A stretch of 64,000 bases of DNA, taken from NCBI GenBank assembly GCA_944472155.2, contig OX235271.1:64462416-64526415 (forward strand). Direction: 5' to 3'. The position numbers and the translations under genes were made by a program. Below the pieces are notes generated by a model. That model was not told where the DNA came from, made no database searches, and was given only the letters and a program-made list of their open reading frames with translations. Source of the stretch: Trichobilharzia szidati. Its lineage: Eukaryota; Platyhelminthes; Trematoda; Strigeidida; Schistosomatidae. Of the stretch, positions 41,156 to 52,559 are shown one piece after another. Each line of letters starts with the position of its first letter. Within the stretch, counting starts at the first letter, position 1.

Positions 41156-42290
41156 CCGTCCAATGTATATCATACTATTAGTCTCAAGCTTTTTGACATG
41201 TATTCAGAAATGCTAACTTCTCTTATGTTAATCTTTTTAATATTGTAAAATACGTTTTATAGTTTTGTAACATGTTATACTAACATGCTATTTCTAGTTA
41301 AACTTTATTTATATTCAGATTGTGAACTCTCCTTTTCAAATATATTCGTCTAATTATCTCATAAACTGTCAGTCATTTTAGCATTTAATAATCCCCATAA
41401 ATTATGTCATTCCGGCCTAGTGTTACTTTTAGCTCCTCTAAATAATTCATTGTCAATAGAATAACAGTATATGTTCACAACCTATTTTGTGATTTATATA
41501 TTTTATTATTGTTAAGGTTTTGAGCAACTGAAAAGAATGCATGAGTTTATTTTATTTCATACAGCCGATTCCCTTTATTAGTTTGGATAAAGAAAGAACG
41601 AACATATTTGTAGGATAATACGAGCTCGGTTTATTTCGCAGATTCCCTTCAACTGCGTACAACCTAAATAAATCAGTTATAAGTTACAAAACGGTGTCTA
41701 AACATACTTTTTACAATGACTTCAAGTTATAGACAGAAAGTTTAAGCAACATAATTTCAGAGATGATGTGAGTAGACAATTATTTTGCGTTGAAAGAGTA
41801 TCTATTTATAGAGTAACTAGACAAAGGGGTGTTCTGATTTCGCTTGGAAACAAGGATGAACCAGAGATAAAATACAAGATAGAACAACAGTGTGAATTCA
41901 CACATGTTATCGTGGAGAGTGCAGGAAGGTGGGAGTGAATAGTGCAGTAGCATAGAACAGATAAAATAATAATACAATAAAGTATTAAATAGACAAAAGA
42001 CAGCAAATTTACCACAATCTTTTAAAGTGATCGCAATCAAACGATTCAAACCAGACTTATGCATACAGAAAGAGAGTGTGATTAACCTCTCACTGCTTTG
42101 GTAACTGAATTTTGATTTTGATCTAATTCAGTGATCTCAACTCATTGAATAAATCTCAATCTTATAAACTGTAACCGCTTTTCATATGAACTGTGATCAA
42201 GATTTGACCGGATAGTTGCAAAATAATTGAGCGCTGAGTGAGAAGTAGACATTTATAAAATTATATTTGTAAAATCTCAGCGAAATTGAA

Positions 42291-42351
42291 ATGATTAATT
42301 CCAACGTTTCGTTCGGCAATCTGGTCCGAACTTCTTCAGGGAAATTAATCG
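42291..42351 (-). ncRNA. Hammerhead-like motif with long stem I
   Basis: On the minus strand GATTAATTTCC and GGAATTAATC pair over ten positions with one bulged T. Between them are CTGAAGA, one extra A, a six-pair hairpin GTTCGG...CCGAAC, then GAAACGTT. The extra base before stem II and a stem III reduced to ACGT depart from the canonical form. Confidence 0.5.
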
Positions 42352-42530
42352 AATTAACATAACAGAGGTTTATATATAACCGCTTTTGTTTCTTGAGTTG
42401 CTATGTTAACCTACAAGCTAATACTGTTTGTTAATTTTTTCTCTGTTTTCTGTCTTACCCCTCCCCCCATCTTTTCTACTTTGAAAGTGTATAAATTGAT
42501 GATGAAAACTTAAACTAAAAATTGTAGTCT

Positions 42531-42580
42531 GCAGCTGATGAGAACCTGTGAAATAGAATGATGATATCATTTTATACTGC
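42531..42580 (+). ncRNA. Hammerhead-like ribozyme motif, PLE P2 tail
   Basis: Stem I is GCAG (42531-42534) with CTGC (42577-42580). The core is CTGATGA (42535-42541) and GAAA (42550-42553). Stem III has ten pairs (ATAGAATGAT with ATCATTTTAT, one G-U) closed by a GAT loop. Predicted cleavage is after A42576. Stem II (GAACCTGT) is weak. Related tails occur near 8350, 41640 and 61258 on the minus strand. Confidence 0.6.
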
Positions 42581-42719
42581 GAATATCGTCTTCCTTTCTT
42601 TATCGTAAAATAATTTAATTGAGTAGATTTGGAACTTTAATAGTGAGTTCAACTCAGTGAGTGAAAATCAAAATCAAGATTGAGTGGAATTTTATGCAAC
42701 AGAACAAAACAATTAGGGT

Positions 42720-43284
42720 TACCAGGTAGCGTAGTAAGAGATTACTCACACTATCTTTCTGTTTACATAGGTTGGGTCAAAGTCATTTGATGTCAATCGC
42801 TTCTGTGAATCGCAGTAACCATGCGTTACTTTGCGTACTGATCATTTTGAAAGCCTGCAGGCTAATTTCCACTGTTTGTGCCGTGTCAATTAGGTGTCTA
42901 ACAATTGCACTTGAGAACACTTAACTGACTTTCACACTGAGACTTTTAGGAGTATGTTCGGAGAATCTAGTAGATGCTCTCCTCTCAGTCCTTCCTATGC
43001 ACTTGCGGGAGCAAGTGTAGGTGAATTGGTAAATGCAGTTGGGGTTGACATGCACAGCAGGATACTTATCTACTTTTGACTGGGTTAACCAGCATACTCA
43101 TTTGTAAAGTGGTAATAAGTCTAGTGGTGGAGCATGTTCTTTTCAATGAACCTTTAATTCTGTTTTCCCAGTTTATTTTTATTATCCTACTATATCTGTG
43201 ATCTTTGATTTGTTCAAATTCATCAATGAATAGAATCATAATAAACATTTTTTTAGACACACTTTCGACTTGAACACTGAACAA
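42720..43284 (-). pseudogene. PLE family P2 GIY-YIG remnant
   Basis: 43284-43066 reads an open linker. After a frameshift come V-N-P-N-C-I-Y-Q-F-T-Y-T-C-S-R-K-C-I-G-R-T, F-S-E-H-T-P-K-S, L-I-D-T-A, EAIDIK and L-C-K-Q-K-D. The GIY-YIG core keeps its Gly-Arg but has Cys in place of the second Tyr. Confidence 0.65.
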
Positions 43285-43289
43285 GCCAT

Positions 43290-44025
43290 CAGTGTTGACA
43301 ATATGTTTTCGATGTTTGTTTAAAATGTATTCCCTTAAAGGTGATGATTTTAAAAAGACAGGTGAAGAAATAGTAAGGCTAAGGAATTCTTATGTGTATA
43401 TACTCACTAATTAATTAATTAATTAATCTCAATTAATCCCTAGAGGTGGTATTTACACGAATGTAAAAATAAAAATATTTACACTAAATAAAATGAATAA
43501 ATTCGATTTTTTAATGTAAAGTCACTCCCCTTGTTTTTATAATCCCTCTTAATCAAAATTTCAATCAAGATTAAATGAAGATCAGTTGATAAAATTGACT
43601 ATTGAAACACATTCGATGCAGAAAGGAAGAGAATGTTAATCCCTCGAGACTTTCATACTTTTACCCAAATAAAAATTTTTTTAAAAAAAACAACTAATCT
43701 CAGAGGAAAGATATCAGTAGACATGTGAATAATTTGTACACAACGATATCCATTTTTTTTCTTCATTTTACCTGATAAATATGTCAAAGATGCTTTTCTT
43801 TCGGTAATATTGTTGACAGTTTATATTTGTGGAAGGATTGTTGAAACAATCCGTCTACTCACTCTATTGATGAATTCGGTTTCAAGTAAACTATTCTACG
43901 TCAGGTGGTTTTCTTAAAACTTGAACAAAAATATATGATCTAGATAGGATGGAGAAGATTTGTAGCTCATGTGAGTGATTTTGATATATTTGTGTTCTTT
44001 GAGCGAACCAAGCGAACCTACCAAA
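43290..44025. other. No gene seen
   Basis: AT-rich with an ATTA run near 43410. Nothing recognised. Confidence 0.6.
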
Positions 44026-44029
44026 TCAA

Positions 44030-44750
44030 GGGCCCCTAAGGAAAACACAAAGAAAATCGCCCTACCATATATATAAAGGACATCTCAGAAATCACTGCAA
44101 GACTCGTCAAACCTTTAGGAATTGACGTCGTACACAAACCAACAAAATCATTTCACTCAGTTGACTCTATGTCAACCAAAAGACTCAACAACGAAAGAAG
44201 ATAAAACCAACATCATCTATGAAATAAACTGCGAAAAACACTACATTGGCCTAAATGGACGTCCCCTTCGTCTTTGTATCCATGATCATAAGCTAGCCGT
44301 CAAAAGACATGATATCCACTCCCTCATATCACTACATATAGACAACCACGGACATCAATTCGACTGGGACAACCGACGTTCAAATATTCGACAGAGGATA
44401 CACCAAGTATGCTAGAGAATTTTTAGAAGCCCGCCTGGTATTCCAGTGAATCGTCAATCAATAGACACATCGAGATAGACAAAATTTACCAATCGATAAG
44501 AAGAAAACCTCACACACACAAAGGGTCAAAGTTCAAGTCAAGGAAACAGTCAGTTCCAATACAAGTAGCCTAGAAGGTGTGAAAACACACGAAATCAACC
44601 AATCACGGCGTTCAAGATCGCCCACCAGGAGAGATGATTAATAAACTCGTGGAGAAATCTAAAAGCTCACTTCAAATTGAAGTATGCACTGAAGATGTCA
44701 CCTAGTAGGGTGATGAAAGCTTCGCAAATCAACTGTCCAGCTCAGAGAAC
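44030..44750 (+). mobile_element. PLE family P4 copy, decayed
   Basis: Frame-broken GIY-YIG region at 44122-44470 (I-I-Y-E-I-N-C-E-K-H-Y-I-G-L-N-G-R-P-L, H-D-H-K, H-G-H-Q-F-D-W-D), then a 3' part and a hammerhead-like tail at 44684-44735: CTGAAGA (44689-44695), hairpin GTCACC-TAGTA-GGGTGAT, GAAA (44715-44718), GCTTC. Confidence 0.75.
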
Positions 44751-44799
44751 ACAACTACATCAAAACGTATGATCTCTAATGGTATTATTTACTCTAGCG

Positions 44800-45335
44800 A
44801 GCACTTAAAGTGTTTACAACCCAATAATTCGCTGGTTTCTAATAAACTTGAAAAAAAGCATAATCGTGGGGTGCAACGTATCACAATATATGAGATAACT
44901 TTTCCTGAGTTATGTCCTTGGGTCTTGAAATGTATTCCTGAACTTTTTATAAGTGAACTTATTTTATTTTGGTTACAGCTTGATGCCACACAGTATTTTC
45001 AGTACAGGTATGGCATTTTCAGCATGGATATCGGTAGCCCAAATTTTGCAGGCCGATCATTGATATCGGGTGTGCGCCGGCAGGGGCTCGAACCTCGGAC
45101 AATGTGCATGGTCGGCGAGAGTCCTAACCACTGTGCCACCGACGCACTTTAACCAAACGTCGTGAATTTCTCGAAGGAGACATTGAAGCGATATCATAAG
45201 GGATTGGTTTGTACTTCAGCTCAGAGAGCATTGTGTTACAAGATCTACGGTCAATTAATATTTTATTTGAAGCTCTTGGAGGCAGAGAAAATATCCTGCA
45301 ATAAACTCCACTGAAAATTCTGTACATTCAATTGC
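44800..45335 (+). repeat. Unassigned dispersed repeat, interrupted by a chimeric SINE
   Basis: The outer parts are related to 32870-33260. The insert 44984-45148 is a minus-strand chimeric SINE (GTCGGTGGCACAGTGG head, box B GGTTCGAGCC, body CCGATATCAATGATCGG) matching 33455-33620. Confidence 0.55.
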
Positions 45336-45364
45336 CGATAGATAAACTCCTAAACAACTATTTC

Positions 45365-45487
45365 GCCAGTAGGTAAGCCCGGGAAAGAGGGAAAGTTAGT
45401 CATAAAGTTGAAAACCCCACCATGTACTAAAAATAACACCACTGCTGAGGTTTCTCCCACTCGGAATAAAAAGGAATGAAAAATGTG
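45365..45487 (+). repeat. SINE 3' fragment
   Basis: It holds the GTAAGCC, AACACCACTGCTG and CACTCGGAATAAAAAGGAAT parts of the tRNA-headed SINE body, without the head. Confidence 0.55.
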
Positions 45488-45524
45488 AATACTGCAAGAA
45501 TTGAAAACTGATAATCAACCACAG

Positions 45525-45765
45525 GGTGCCTTGGTGGAACAGTGGAAGAATTCTCGCCAACCACGCGTGACATTCGGAGTTCGATCCCTGGTAGACGCAC
45601 TCCTTTGCCTCTCTAAGCTAGCAACAAGACTGGTAAAGAAGGTAGACTGGGCATGGAGCTAGTAACCCCATCCCATAAAAATAAACACCACTGCTACAGA
45701 AATTTCAAGCATATAGCTTGAAGCCCTATGTTCCGCTGGGAAGGTACAGGAATGAAGAAGAATCA
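45525..45765 (+). repeat. tRNA-derived SINE with RTE-like tail
   Basis: Box A TGGTGGAACAGTGG and box B GAGTTCGATCCC are followed by the body with the ATATAGCTTGAAG word and tail CCCTATGTTCCGCTGGGAAG. Confidence 0.75.
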
Positions 45766-46515
45766 CAGGTCGGCTTAATAATGTAATATCAGTGTTGTGT
45801 AATCTAATAGGTACTTATAGCAGAAGACTAGTTTACATAATGCTAAACGTCTTCCAAAAGTACTCCTTCATGCAAGTTAACATGAATCACATTTCTCCCA
45901 CATACCCTAATACTTAGTGTAAAATAGAATAGAGTCATACTAAAGCATGTGGTGATATAGAAGCAGTGTTAAATGCCTAAGGATTTTCAAAAATGCTTGT
46001 GATTTCTATTTCAATAATAAAGCCAACAACGAAAGTTGATCTATACAACTTATAATGTTCTTTTCATTCCTGACGCCTATTAATCTTTTTTGTATAGAAC
46101 TTTATACTACTGACTGACACTGAGTAGTATAAGCCTCTGCTGTATAATATTATCATTACCGTGTAACTGCAATTCTTCATTCTATTCGGTCTGTGCTAAT
46201 TCTCATCGAATGATTAAAATGCACCCATCTTGCATTTTTCTTTTATGTTTCACCCTCCTTTCCGAACTCTTTTTATTCTAAACCCTTTTACTATATATGG
46301 TCTGAATATTCCAGCGTTCTTCATTTCTAACGTCGGATCATTTCTCACTCAGTTCTGTGGTTTATTTCATTGATAAACCTTCTTAAAGATTCTAGTGACA
46401 GTAATTAGTCCAGACACTTTAGGATTTAAAATCTCTGACCTTTTATTCATTAGTGTTATGCATTATTATGTTACCATATCTAAGAGAGATATTGTGTTTT
46501 GGAATTTTTACACAC
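45766..46515. other. No gene seen
   Basis: AT-rich spacer with no recognised motif. Confidence 0.6.
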
Positions 46516-46524
46516 ACCTCTAGT

Positions 46525-46870
46525 TTGATAACATTAGATGGTTCGGGGCAATCGGTAGGAAGCCTTGGACCTAAGTTTCGTGCCAGTTGGCACTCGTCAT
46601 CAAGGCGTATCTGCAACCCTGAAGGAGCTCATGTCCCTTTTGATATTCAAACCCGCGTCACCTAGTGAGGGCTGCAGTCAGAGACGTTAATACTCAGCTA
46701 TTCGGGCTCGCGATTGACCTCTTGTAGGACTGTATTGGATATTTTTGATTGGACACCAGTCATTCACTAGTGTGATGTGTCTAGTCCTTTCTTTGGTATA
46801 GACCGAATTCTATCAGTCAGGTTTGTAGTGTGACGACCATTCTACGTGGCTCGCCATCACGGTGCACGAC
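46525..46870 (+). repeat. Dispersed repeat R1, longest copy
   Basis: The head block (TTAGATGGTTCGGGGCAATC to GGCGTATCTGCAACC), a middle part with a CGCGTCACCTAGTGAGG word, and the tail block TTTTTGATTGGACACCAG ... ACGGTGCAC are in order. No coding or pol III signals are clear. Confidence 0.65.
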
Positions 46871-47555
46871 TCTAGTATTTGGTTTATACAAATCTAAATC
46901 TAAATCAACCATTGACGTTCTCCTTTTCTCAGAAAAAATTTACAAAAGTTTGCCGTAATTTATTTTTCTATCGTATCTATTTCAGTAAACTTTTTTTCAT
47001 TTACTATCTCCCTGAGGGAATTTTCATTCTCCTAAAAGCAGTCAGTCACCATCCCCCCCCCAACCCCGCCGCGTCTACCCTCATCAGAAAGTAAACAAAA
47101 GTCGGTTTCGTTTCTCTTTGATGTTATAACCGACATATGAAAACAACAACAGGAAAAACTTTTCAGACAATGAACAACAATGGTGATGTGACAACAAGAC
47201 TGATTGAGAAATGCAGTCAGCCACTTCTTACTTCCTTCTTCTTTGTATTCATCATCACTACCATCTTCTAATTAGAAAATTATACATGGATTTGACCTCA
47301 TTCCATGAGTTGTTGTCCAGTCTGTAACAAGAATTTCCTTTCCTTTAGTTGACCTAGACAAAAATAAAACATCAATTTTGAAATGGAAAAAATATTTGTA
47401 TAAACAATTATTTTGACAGATTTCTTTCAATCTTCTCCTGTCTACTTAAACTAAAACTGTTACAATAAACTCTATGAATGTAATTTGCACAGTCAAACCC
47501 ACCATTTACACAGTTTACACATTACGATACCATTGTGTTCTGTGAGCTGGTGGAG
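46871..47555. other. No gene seen
   Basis: AT-rich with a C-run near 47056. Nothing recognised. Confidence 0.6.
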
Positions 47556-47557
47556 AT

Positions 47558-47604
47558 GATTTGCGAAGCTTCCATTGTCTGTTCTTCTAGACAACATCTT
47601 CAGT
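47558..47604 (-). ncRNA. Hammerhead-like motif, isolated PLE P4 tail
   Basis: The minus strand has CTGAAGA (47603-47597), an extra base, a GTTGTCT...AGACAAT hairpin, then GGAAGCTTCGC. GAAA has become GGAA. It is followed by CCAGCTCACAGAAC as in the other P4 tails. Confidence 0.45.
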
Positions 47605-47613
47605 GCAGAGTTT

Positions 47614-48812
47614 CTGTCTGTCTGTTTTCGACATAGAACTTTGCACCGATGTGCGGCAGTTCAAGTCGCCACACTCCATGTAGCACACAAAGCAAGAGAT
47701 GAAAGTAGAAGAAATGCATAATATAGACAGTAAACAGAGGTGTGAGACAAAGATATGGTAATAACGAAGAACAAAACAGTTTCATTGGGAATCATAAGTC
47801 ACAAGGAGTGGATGCATCTGCGCCAGCCAGCCATTGAGAATGATTTTGAGCCATGTCACCAATTGCTTCCAACCATTGGTTTTTACCGCCCCGAAGACCC
47901 CAACCAGTCAGGAAGTTTACACCTTCCTACGTGGCTTAGACTAACTGTAGTAGATTTCGTTGACTGATGAAGCCATATTTTAGTTTGACCACCACTATCT
48001 AACTCTTTTCCAACCGAATCCACCCTATGTCAGCTAACATTGCCCGTCGAGGAAGGCGATGACTAGGCATGTGTAACACATGTCCCAACCATCTCAGTCG
48101 ATGTAATTTCACAGTCTCGTCGATTGATTTCCCCGCCTTACCTAGCACTCGGCGCCTAACCTCAATATTGCTCACCTTATCATACCACTTCACGCGGGAG
48201 ATAGAACGCAGACACCTTTGATCAAAGACAGCTAGCCACCCTTTTCATGTCTTCCATTCTCAATGGCCAGGTCCCAAAGCCAGCTATAAAGGAGGACGGA
48301 GCGGACTGTTGAGCAGTACACACGCCCTTTGGTCGACAGCCAGTCGGATATCACGTCTAAGCCAGAGACGGCGTAAACTGGCATATACGAAACTAGCCCT
48401 ATGTATCCGTGCTGAGATTTCGTCAGAGATCAACCCGTTGGGGCTGGCTGATGGTACTTCCCAAGTAAGTGAATCGGTCAACGTACTCTACCACTTCACT
48501 TCCTGTTTCTAATCTAGGGGTCGGTGTAGTCCAATCCTGCAACATCATCTTACATTTTACAGGAGCGAATCGCATGTCAAACATACGAAGATTGTTGCTC
48601 AAGGTGTTCAGTAGACTCTGCATTTTGTCAGCGTCCTCGCCTAGAAGTACTATATCGTCTGTATATTCTAAGTCAACGAGATTATTCCCTGAGTCGCTGA
48701 AGTGTGTTAGAGTTAAGTCCATTAGTACGTCTATGATGAAATTAAATAGGAATGAGGATAATGGGCATCCTTGACGGACGCCACTAATCGTCACCACTTC
48801 AGATGACAACTC
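47614..48812 (-). mobile_element. LINE-2 copy, 5'-truncated, with TSD
   Basis: The flanks are GCAGAGTTT (47605-47613) and GCAGACTTT (48813-48821). The minus strand has the RT region with L-E-Y-T-D-D-I-V-L-L (YADD changed to YTDD), Q-D-W-T-T-P-T-P-R-L-E, V-D-R-F-T-Y-L-G-S-T-I and the R-L-R-W-L-G-H-V domain, with several frame breaks. It is very close to 6479-7759 in sequence. Confidence 0.85.
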
Positions 48813-48829
48813 GCAGACTTTAATAATGA

Positions 48830-49695
48830 AGTGAATTATCTATGAATGATCTAATCCTTAGGACGAGAATTTCCACTTCTTTAAGAAGAACTTTTTTCGT
48901 GGCAACACTGACAGTAGTGATTTCTTTAGTCGCCTGCTGGTCTGCAGAAGACCAGAGGACAAGATCTCGCTCCTGACCACTTCTCTGTGTATATATCAGT
49001 TCACCTGTTGCTGCGGAGCCAAGTACATCAATCGCTCGACATGCATCCTGTCAAAAAAGGTCAAAGAACACTATCCATCGTGACTGTAAAAAGGAAGTAG
49101 TGGCTGTATAAGGAGTGCAATAATCGAACATTGCGTCATTACTGGTCATTCCATCTGAACAAACGCCTCCTGCTTCAAAGTAATCTACAAAGTGAAGAAC
49201 AACCTGCTAAAGACAATACGTTTCTGCCTTCTTTGCATTCTAGAAGCCCTAGCCATTCAGTTAGAGGAACCAGAACTATGCATACAAAATAAAATTATTC
49301 AACCACTTCCACTATCATGGTAACAACTCTGTTGATTTAACTGAACTTTTGCTTGTTTTTCTAAGTACTTAAAATTCTTACGTTATTCCATATTTTATTT
49401 TGTTTCTATGTCCACCCTGAGCACAACTCTTTCATCAAATTATTCGTGTTATTACGTAGCTCTTCTTTAACATTCGTTTGTTACAATTCATCACTTTTTT
49501 TACTACCCTTTTATATCAACATACAATTCGTCTGAATGCCTTCCGTATTACGTAACTCCACCAAAAACTTACTAATTGCAATTTCGTTTGACAAATTTAA
49601 TATACACACATATATAAAATAACCATATATATTTGCGATTGTACAGCTGTGAATTCGCCGAAAAGAGACTCTTCGCTGAACTACTGGTATTCTTT
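48830..49695 (+). mobile_element. PLE family P5 copy, decayed, with tail
   Basis: Frame-broken plus-strand blocks L-C-V-Y-I-S-S-P-V-A-A, C-K-K-E, ALAIQLEEPEL and C-I-Q-N-K lie at about 48980-49320. The tail TACAGCTGTGAATTCGCC-GAAAAGAGACTCTTCGCTG is at 49642-49680, close to a hammerhead but missing a core base (CTGTGA). Confidence 0.65.
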
Positions 49696-50001
49696 CTATT
49701 AATATAATCCATATATCCTCATGCAAATTTAAAAAAACCAATGACGACAAAGGTTATCATGAGGTACAACTGTATCATTCATGGAAAATTCAAATAAATC
49801 CATTCCATTATTAAAGCTTGCGCTGAATATGTTGTCTAGAATGGCGGACGAAGAAAGTTTCATATTTAAAATACCCATCTGAGATGACACAGTAACATCG
49901 AAATCATCCAAATGAGATACAAATCTCTGTTATTTTAACATCACAATATGTGATGAAACAACAAAGGACACACAAATTCATGATATTATGCAATGCAGAT
50001 T

Positions 50002-50941
50002 GGTGGACTGGATTATGTGTCACACTGATGGGGGCAAGGAGTCAGGAATACGCTGGACCGCCAATAATAAGACTCTAGAAGATCTGGATTTCGCGCGCGG
50101 ATGATTTATGTCTAATGTTACACAAACTCGAAGACTTACAGGCGAAAACCAAAAAACTGGCTGAAGAGGCAGAGAAAACATGACTGCAGGTGAACATAGA
50201 CAAGACGGAGGTGATGAAGATAACCAATCACCACCAACAGCAACAGCAACCAGCAGCAGTCACCATCAACGACAGAGATTTAACAGAGATTACTTCCTTT
50301 ACTTATCCGGCTAGGAAGCATCGTTCCAACTACAAGTAGTCGGAACGGATGAAGATGTCAAAGCTGGTCAGAATCGGAGAGGCAAGGCCAAGTACTCCTT
50401 TATCAACTTGAAGCCAGTTTGGAAATATTATGCACTCCACAGCATAAGGAACAAGAGTTGGATTATCAACACCAATGTGAAGTCGGTCAGTGCTTCTATA
50501 CGGGTCAGAAACTTGTCGTGTCACGAAAAGGATTTCCAACAGGTTGCAGACTTTCATCAACAGCTGCCTTCGCTGACTCCATACTGAAGATCAAACGCTG
50601 GCCAGAAAGAATAAGCAACAAGAAACTATGGGAACGAACGAACAGGAAACAGTCGATCGCTCAACGAATATGTAGGAGAAAGTGGAGATGGATCAGTCAC
50701 ACATTGAGGAGCCCGCCGAATGACATCGCACTCCAGACTAGCACTCGAGTGGAATCCAAATGGGAAGCGACGAGTGTGTAGTCCTAGGGTGACATGGAGG
50801 AGATCGTGAGAGGAGGAGGAGATGAGAGATTATGGTCAATCGTGGATCCAGATGAAGAGGACGGCAGAAAATAGAGGAAAGTGGAGATGTGTTGTTGAAG
50901 CCCTATGTTCCACTCGGAACGCAAGGGAATAATAATAATAA
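50002..50941 (+). mobile_element. LINE-1 (RTE) 3' copy with 14-bp TSD
   Basis: The TSD is ATGCAATGCAGATT (49988-50001) and ATGCAGTGCAGATT (50942-50955). The RT palm is frame-broken at the F-x-DD box (an extra GCGC near 50095). Thumb and C-terminal R-K-W-R-W blocks follow, and the tail GAAGCCCTATGTTCC...AATAATAATA. Confidence 0.85.
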
Positions 50942-50955
50942 ATGCAGTGCAGATT

Positions 50956-51755
50956 AAAATGAGTAGCTGGGAATCAATCATATTAACCAGTAGTACATCG
51001 CTAGTCAAACTGAAGTTATCTAAACACCGGATGGTGCTTCCTATTGTTCGACGCCTATGTAAACATCTTCACTTAGCTCCGGGAGCTGATTTACTTCAAA
51101 CCACTTTAATTCTGGTTAGCTACCTGAGAGAACTGCTTGTATTCTTAACTACCATTTATGGTATCAAGTTAATCGTAAATTGTGATTTGAATAATTTTAA
51201 TTTCCAGTAGAAACTGTAGTGAATTCTCACACTGAAGTGTGTAAATTGAAAGTCATAGATTCTATTCAATGTACTACCAGTTCACCCAAGTAGCTAGCCA
51301 GAATTCGGTTAGTTTTAACAGATGAAGCTCTCAGAGGTGAGCTAAACTGGATAAACCATTAGTGAGCTCCAATCCAAAGAAGAGAAACATCACTTCGGTA
51401 TCCAAATAACTTCAATCCGGCTGGCAAGCCCTAGTGGGTGATCTAGATCGTTTCCAATGGTTTATACCAATCTATAGCATATAACATCGTTTTTACAAAA
51501 TGAATGACATATAAGACATAAATGCACTTCCAGTAGGCAAAATCAGCATTATAGATAGGCAGTTCGTTATTATATTAGGCGTTGTCAAATGAAGCTGCCA
51601 AAGTACATATTTTAGTCTACTTGAAGGTGATATGCCGACAGACAGCCAGCAATTTTGTCCAGTAAAAAACAACCAGCCAGAGGCTCACTCAATCTGATAG
51701 CCTACTGGATGACACTGTCATGTTTTAAACAACTGATGCTGAGTTTTAGTCTTAG
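50956..51755. other. Mostly unassigned
   Basis: A coding-like plus-strand stretch at 50985-51210 is discussed in findings. The remainder is AT-rich with no motif. Confidence 0.45.
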
Positions 51756-51759
51756 TGGG

Positions 51760-51860
51760 AATACCAACACCCACTGGAATACACGTACGTCCAGTTGATG
51801 AGTTCAAAGTTGGGACGAAACCCAACTATTGGATTCCTTGTACTATCCACCAACAGTCAA
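51760..51860 (+). ncRNA. Sm-alpha-like hammerhead ribozyme repeat
   Basis: Stem I GTCCAG with the TTGGAT side pairs over six positions including G-U. The core reads TTGATGA (51795-51801), where the invariant first C is T. Stem II GTTC/GGAC is kept and GAAA is intact (51817-51820). The downstream ATTCCTTGTACTATCCACC is typical of the family. A single core substitution probably inactivates it. Confidence 0.7.
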
Positions 51861-52044
51861 ACAACATTAAGTTGTTTTGTCTAAAAGATAAATCTAAGTG
51901 ATTTAGTGGATTTAACAGTCGCATTAGTCCCAGCCCTATTAAGCGTTCTCCGCAAATTTTTTGTACTTCTCTTCCTTATTTAGCAATACTAATGTGAATT
52001 GGAATTGTTTCCTAATTATATTATGACTGTTATTATAAATAATT

Positions 52045-52556
52045 ATTTAGCCACCAATCACTAGTTCATTGAAGGCGCAGAAGTTGACGAAGAGTTCTCC
52101 ATTTTCATTCATTTCTCCAAGAGCTTCTCTACCCATGATGAGATCCCTTCCTTTGTTGTCTGATCCCAGTTTGGCGTTCATATCTCCCACTAGTATTTTA
52201 ATGTCACAAATTGGAGTATTGTCCATTGTTGCCTGTAGTTGTCTGTAAAACTCTTCTTTCTTCTCGAAGCAAACAGGCAGGAAGAAATGGAGATGGATTG
52301 GATTGGCCATACTCTGAGGAAACCATCAAGTGACATCACTAGACAAGCCATTGCTCGAGTGGAACCCGAAAGGGAAGCGGCGAGTTGGTCGTCAGTGCAA
52401 GGGTGACTTCAAGGAGGTCATGTGAAGAGGAGATGAAAGAGTGTGGGCAGACTTGGAGCCAGGTGAAGACTCTAGCAGAGAACCGAACGCAATGGAGACG
52501 CACGGCTGAAGCCCTATTTCCTCTAGGGATTAAAGGAAACAGTAATAATAATAATG
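52045..52556. mobile_element. LINE-1 (RTE) copy with internal inversion
   Basis: 52045-52265 is minus-strand endonuclease sequence (G-D-M-N-A-K-L-G-S-D then G-E-M-N-E-N-G-E-L-F). At about 52266 it switches to the plus-strand 3' end (R-K-K-W-R-W-I-G block, tail GAAGCCCTATTTCC, AATAATAATAAT). This is the pattern expected from twin priming. Confidence 0.75.
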
Positions 52557-52559
52557 TTC

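Larger units (their letters stand above)
41575..42600. mobile_element. PLE family P2 inverted pair
   Basis: 41575-42000 reads as a minus-strand P2 3' untranslated part with a tail at about 41600-41670 (CAGTTGAAGG, CTGCGAAATAAA). At 42001 it switches to a plus-strand C-terminal remnant (A-I-K-R-F-K-P-D-L-C-I-Q-K-E, stop near 42103), an untranslated part and a tail at 42531-42580. Confidence 0.7.

Noticed and set aside
41780..42064. Minus-strand ORFs of 94 and 69 codons
   Set aside because: They overlap a PLE 3' untranslated part shared with 61280-61640 and have no homologous protein block.
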